From: Chalara sp. BL73
Taxonomy: Eukaryota; Ascomycota; Leotiomycetes; Helotiales
Length of the DNA: 64,000 nt
Direction: 5' to 3'
Assembly (NCBI GenBank): GCA_918026815.1
Contig: CAKJVC010000038.1
Location: forward strand, 156,607 to 220,606
Shown here: one piece after another, positions 59,500-64,000 of the stretch
Position numbering within the stretch: position 1 is the first letter of the stretch
Layout: each line of letters begins with the position of its first letter
Position numbers and translations under genes: made by a program
Notes under the pieces: model-generated
Database searches by the model: none
What the model saw: only the letters and a program-made list of their open reading frames with translations
What the model was told of the DNA's origin: nothing

Positions 59500-61110
59500 A
59501 TGTCTTCTACATTTACAGTTGAGAAGCCTGAGGCAACGCCTGAGGATCTTACTTCAGGCTCATCCTCCGACAAATCACACAAGCATAAAAAGCCTAAAGG
59601 GCAATCGGTTGCTTCTACAAGCTCGGGCCGAGCATATGACCGTGCTTACTTTCAACCTATGCCGGTACCTGGAGGATATGGCAGTCCCTTTTTCAGCGGT
59701 AAGGAGGTTACTGCGTACCTCAAGTTTCTTAACAGGAGCTTCAAGGATCATGGAATCCAGGATGACAAGGAAAAGAAAGAAAAGGGCGGCAGAGTACGCT
59801 TCGGTGCAGCTGAAGAAAGAGATTGAACAGCTAGGCGGGTACAGTGACTCAACTGTGACGTGGGGAAGCTTTTCAACAGGAACTGTTGAAAGAGTATCGG
59901 TACAAAGACTCGGAGCAACTTTTATATACTATCGCATACCTCGACAAATACGTCAAAGATTTCAAAACTATCGGTGATCAAGGTCACGTGACACAGGGGC
60001 AGATATACTCCTATTGCAAAGGGTTCAACCAAGCGGGATCAAGATGCTTGGAAAGAAAAAGTTATCACGGACAAAATGCTGACGTTTAAGTTTCTATATG
60101 GGCTGCCTCATGGTCTGCGAGCAAGAGCTCTTAAATATGCGGCAGGGCCTGGGAAACTGGGTACTGAAAGCATTAGACTTTACAAAGAAGTCTATGAGTA
60201 CGTTGAGAACGGATGTGCAGTATTGAGGGAAATGGATGATTTGGTACAAGAACAAGGAATGGGAGAGCTGCCTACAGGGTTTGATAGCCTGGAAATGAGC
60301 ACTCCATTTGTGTTTGAAGGAACTCGCTCAGCAACTTCGGCATCTTCGACGTTAAGACTAGAAGAACGCAACAAAGCTGTTTTGCCTCTTGTCAGAGAAA
60401 AATCTCTAGAAAACCGTTCAGTCACGGACCAGGAGATAGACAACATTACAGAAGGCTTGGAACGCTTGCGAATTTTGCAGGTTGTTGCAGAGCGAGCTCA
60501 GCAAAAAGCTCGAATAGCTAACCTCAACCATTTGGAAAGGGATTATGCTGAAGAATATGAAGTCGGCTACGGAGGATTCGCAAAGAAAAAAGGGTTCCGA
60601 GATGACGATACTTGCAAGTGGTGCAGGAATCAGCAATCAAGTGATATGAGACCTCAAGAGCCTCATAAATATATAAACCAGTGCCACGACTACAAAAGGT
60701 TTATTGGCCTAGGCGTTATTCATGAGTCTGATGAAGATCACTATATTTGCTTAGGACCTTGGGAAGCCGGAAAGACTTCAATACCTGTACAGTTCAGCAA
60801 CGACCTTCCGCGCCGGGACCAAGTTATAGCGCGAACTATCAATACCAAATTTAGCCACATTCCTGAAAATAGAAAACGAGCCTTGGAGGAAGAAGCCCGG
60901 TTTAGTAGAGAAGGAGCTCAAGCCAGGAAAGAAAGCGTGGTTAACAACATTGAAACTTACGTTTGTGAGACTGGCGACATACTGACAGAAACGGAGCTAA
61001 GTGATGAGACGAGTGCTTGGGTGCAAAACTTCATTGCAAAAGAAGCCGGGATAGAGCCTGTAGAAGTCAGGCCATCCACCAGAAAAAGCAAAGCGTCAAG
61101 CACCATATGA
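59500..61110 (+). pseudogene. Retroelement gag-like region, frame broken
   Basis: It opens at ATG 59500 (MSSTFTVEKPEATPEDL) and contains a capsid-like region: GSPFFSGKEVTAYLKFLNRS, then EYRYKDSEQLLYTIAYLDKY, then MLTFKFLYGLPHGLRARALK. These lie in three different frames with breaks near 59780, 59870 and 60040, so the protein is not made in one piece. The last part is charged and has a Cys-containing segment (DDTCKWCRNQQ..INQCHDYKRF) that could be a remnant zinc knuckle. Confidence 0.65.
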
Positions 61111-61273
61111 TTCTAAGCTTACACTACAGCAAAAGCTTCAAGAGCAGGCGAAGCACGGTGTAGTTAAAACACCGCAGCTGAGAACGGTACGTTTTCAGGA
61201 AGATTCTCCTGAGAACAAGCCTAAAGAGCCGGAAAAAGCTAGCCTGGAGCGAAAGGCTACGAAAGCTCAAAAA

Positions 61274-62173
61274 TTGAAGCCCACTGTAGCGAGTGCGCTG
61301 GCCAGGCTTGGCTACAGTCATGAGAGTTCGCTGGCAAAACTTATGACCCAGAAATCGATTCCCGAAGGATTTACTTTAGGGGAACTGCTGTCGCTAGCAG
61401 ATCCGGCCTTGCTCTCTAAAAGACGGCCTAGAACCCTAGAAGGAACCCTGGATGCGGAAATGGAGCATGCACCTATTGAGGAAAGCATGATAGGCCTGGG
61501 AGAACTAGTAATTTGCTCTAGTATTGACTCTAATACAGCTGCTGAGCAAGCGCCTAAAGAAAGCATCATAGGCTTAGGGGAGCTGGTAGATTGCAGCAAA
61601 AGCACGGCTGACGTTGGTTTCGGCTTAGTGGAGTCTTATTCGGGATATTCGGAAGTTCATTCCCCTACGCCAAAAGTTGTTATTACACTAGCAGGGCACT
61701 CAAAGCTTGTAGACATTAGAGCTACGCTTGACACGGGCGCCGAGGTTAGCTTGATGACGCTAGAAGTTGCGACAAGAGTGGACATTCCTATTACTCGGAA
61801 CGACAATATGGCTCTAAAGACTATTACAGGAAGTACGTCGAAATTTGTAGGGTTCGTAGACAATTTGCCGGTTACTATTGGCAATGCAGCTATAAGGACC
61901 CGATTCTATATTATGGACTCTCCTGGTTTCAAGCTGATTCTAGGCTTTCCATTTATACGCAAAGCCAGAGTAGTGTTCCGCTATCCTAGAGATTCTCCTG
62001 ACGGCCCTGTTTTTGCTTCTATTCGAGACCCAAGGACTGGCTTGATCACTACAGTAAAGACAAATACCGAAACGGAATCCGCAAAGAACGCTGTAATGCG
62101 TCGGGCTCAAAACACTATCGGAATGATTGAGTCCGATAGTGATGACGGATATACGACAGATTCGGAAAACTAG
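61274..62173 (+). CDS. Retroelement aspartic protease segment
   Basis: A 299-codon open frame. The catalytic loop LDTGAEVSLMTLEVATRVDI carries the retropepsin D-T-G-A motif, followed by GFVDNLPVTIGNAAIRTRFY and ILGFPFIRKARVVFRYPRD (the second protease motif ILG). The N-terminal part holds two similar segments, IGLGELVICSS and IGLGELVDCSK, in a short internal duplication. Part of a polyprotein whose frame is broken on both sides. Confidence 0.8.
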   Translation: MKPTVASALARLGYSHESSLAKLMTQKSIPEGFTLGELLSLADPALLSKRRPRTLEGTLDAEMEHAPIEESMIGLGELVICSSIDSNTAAEQAPKESIIGLGELVDCSKSTADVGFGLVESYSGYSEVHSPTPKVVITLAGHSKLVDIRATLDTGAEVSLMTLEVATRVDIPITRNDNMALKTITGSTSKFVGFVDNLPVTIGNAAIRTRFYIMDSPGFKLILGFPFIRKARVVFRYPRDSPDGPVFASIRDPRTGLITTVKTNTETESAKNAVMRRAQNTIGMIESDSDDGYTTDSEN

Positions 62174-62494
62174 CAACATCTGTAGCTGACTGCGTAGCTA
62201 TAGATGGCTTTTGTACAACAAACGCAGAGATGTTTCAAGGAAGCTTTCAGCTTGTTCCAGTGCTTAAAGAACTTGGGGACAAGTTCTACCCTTTTGAGGG
62301 AGGGGACGGGCTTATAGGCAATTCGTGGAACACAGACACTCATTTAGTTTTGGATTTTGTGGGGACAGAGTTTGACCCCAATTACACGCCTTTTCCTTAC
62401 AGAAGGAGAGCAACGCGGTACTTTAGCGTGAATACTGCATACAAAACAAAGGACAAAAAGATCCATCCAGTTGATAAAGCTGACGGAGTAGGCA

Positions 62495-64000
62495 ATGCTC
62501 CCGGAGGCAGAAAAAGACTGGTATGAGAGATCTAAAGCAAGAGACGTTTTTCAAGAACAAGTTGGAATATATCAAGAACATATTATTCCCAGGTTTTCGG
62601 ACATTCCTAGAGAGTCAAGACTTACGCCTGAAAGACTAAAAGATCTAAATATCGGGGATATGCTGCAGCCTGCGGAAAGGAAGTTTTTGGAAGAAGTCCT
62701 GATTAACAGAGAAAAAGTTTTTGCGTTCGACTGGTCTGAATGCGGACGATTTCATGAGGATGTATCACCACCTATTGTGATCAAAACAATAGAACACACA
62801 GCATGGCAAGCAGCGAGTTTTCCTATTCCAAAAGCATTAAAACCTTTAGTGGTAAAAATGTTTAGAGAAAGACTGGATCGCGGCGTGCTGGAGTACTGTG
62901 ATGGGCCATATCGGAACTCATGGTTTTTGGTTGCTAAAAAGAAGCCCGGTGATTACAGGCTGATTAACTCGGCAACGTTTATGAATGCTGTTACACTGAG
63001 AGACGCGAATTTACCTCCTTCTGTCGACGAATTTGCTGATGAGTTTGCAGGGTGTTATATTGCAAGCCTAGTTGACTTATACTCCGGATATGATCAAATG
63101 ACGTTACATCCTATTTGCAGAGATATGACAGCATTCTTTACACCACTCGGATTGCTGAGATACACAACATTACCCCAAGGCGCTACGAATTCAGTTGCAG
63201 AATGCGTAAGGATCATGATGCTTGTTCTAGCCGCAATCTGTCCTGAAATAGCTGTACCTTTCCTAGACGACATAGGCGTTAAAGGACCCTATACGGATTA
63301 TAACGGGGAGGAAGTGTTGCCCGGAATACGACGGTATATTTTTGAGCATATTCAGAACCTCGACAAAACGCTGGAACGAATTGAGCGTGCAGGGGGCTCT
63401 ATAGGCCCTAAGTCTCAATTCTGCAGAGACGGGCTGAATATTGTAGGCTTCGTATGCAACTCAAAAGGAAAAGAGCCTTCTGCGGACAAAGTCGTCAAAA
63501 TTATGAACTGGAAAACACCTGAAAACGTTACGGAAGCCAAAGCTTTTATAGGCTTGTGCGTGTATTTCCGGATTTGGGTGAAGGATTTCGGCACTATTGC
63601 GGCACCTATTTACGACTTGATGAAAAAGGGTGTTACATGGCATTGGGATCCTGAAGTCCAGGGAGTAGCTATGAGGACGCTACAAAACGCTATGGTTACA
63701 GCGCCGGTGCTTATCCGGATCGACTATGGGCCGGATGCCGGAGAAATTGTTGTAGGAGTAGATGCCAGCTTGGATGGCTATGGTGGTTACTTAGGCCAAA
63801 GGGATCTCGCATCAGGCAGAGTTAGGCCTGCTAGATATGAAAGGGACTTGGTCGAAAGCCGAGCGCAACTACGACGCTACAAAACGGGAGTGCAGAGGCG
63901 TTCTCAAGATTTTGAAGAAATTGCAAGTTTGGATTATTGCAATCCACTTTGTGTTGGAAACAGATGCGAATGTGCTTGTAGCACAGCTGAATAGAGCCGC
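62495..64000 (+). pseudogene. Retroelement reverse transcriptase and RNase H, partial
   Basis: The RT region shows RLDRGVLEYCDGPYRNSWFL, KKKPGDYRLINSATFMN, SLVDLYSGYDQMTLHP (catalytic D), LPQGATNS, the catalytic FLDDIGVKGP (F in place of the usual Y before the Asp pair's Leu), then the connection domain PENVTEAKAFIGLCVYFRIW and AAPIYDLMKKGVTWHWD. RNase H starts VGVDASLDGYGGYLGQRD. Near 63840 the frame changes; the continuation, in the +1 frame, reads TWSKAERNYDATKRECRGVL and VLETDANVLVAQLN at the window edge. Integrase must lie beyond 64000. Confidence 0.85.

Larger units (their letters stand above)
58492..64000 (+). mobile_element. Ty3/gypsy-type LTR retroelement, right end outside window
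   Basis: A gag-like region, aspartic protease, reverse transcriptase and RNase H follow each other in Ty3/gypsy order (no integrase before RT). The element runs off the window, so the 3' LTR and integrase are not seen. Frames are broken at several places in gag, between protease and RT, and inside the RNase H part, so this copy is not autonomous. Sequence of the coding parts is not visibly A/T-shifted, so strong RIP is unlikely. Confidence 0.85.

Noticed and set aside
1..64000. tRNA, rRNA and CRISPR-like arrays
   Set aside because: I looked for B-box-like GGTTCGANNCC signals and regularly spaced repeats and saw none that form a gene or array.

Overview
The window looks like nuclear DNA of a filamentous ascomycete (Pezizomycotina). 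Coding exons are interrupted by short introns of about 45-70 bp with GT..AG ends and CTAAC-type branch sites. The recognisable genes include fungal ARG2, ARV1, a seven-exon cytochrome P450, an AsaB/GA4-desaturase-like enzyme, a DUF8021 secreted protein, and remnants of a HET-type protein and a Ty3-like retroelement. The class or genus cannot be fixed from the sequence alone.

Layout. 1-6.6 kb holds no gene I can support. 6.7-8.7 kb (-) has coding-looking exons of an unrecognised, partly coiled-coil protein. 10.2-19.5 kb is a gene-dense housekeeping block: ARV1, V-ATPase subunit e with an 11-nt first exon, a 3-hydroxyisobutyrate-dehydrogenase-like enzyme, ARG2 (acetylglutamate synthase), a BAR-domain protein and a UBC7/UBE2G-like E2 enzyme. 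20.4-22.8 kb has the AsaB-like oxidoreductase and a small unknown protein. 23.4-35 kb is gene-poor and decayed: remnants of a transcription-factor C-terminus, a sugar transporter and a berberine-bridge-type FAD oxidase, plus one cysteine-rich secreted-protein candidate. 36.3-43.6 kb has an isoprenylcysteine-methyltransferase-like protein, an intact P450, a disordered fungal protein and an HD-domain nucleotidase. 44.8-48.5 kb has a poorly recognised four-exon gene and an RRM-like coding segment. 49.1-54.9 kb is a divergent pair: an NCS1 permease and a hydantoinase-A/DUF917 fusion sharing a promoter with several GATA-type sites. 55.8-57.1 kb has broken AAA+ and HET-related fragments. 57.6-58.5 kb is a secreted DUF8021 gene. 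From about 58.5 kb to the right edge lies a Ty3/gypsy-type LTR retroelement with many frame breaks.

How it works together. The clearest functional unit is the divergent permease plus HyuA-DUF917 pair, which reads as uptake and ATP-dependent opening of a cyclic amide or nucleobase-like nitrogen source. The decayed transcription factor plus sugar transporter looks like a lost sugar-utilisation module. The housekeeping genes are intact, while several accessory genes carry nonsense changes, frame breaks or deletions, so decay is concentrated in the accessory DNA.

Exon boundaries were worked out by eye from splice signals, reading-frame continuity and recalled family sequence. No alignment, transcript data or database search was available.
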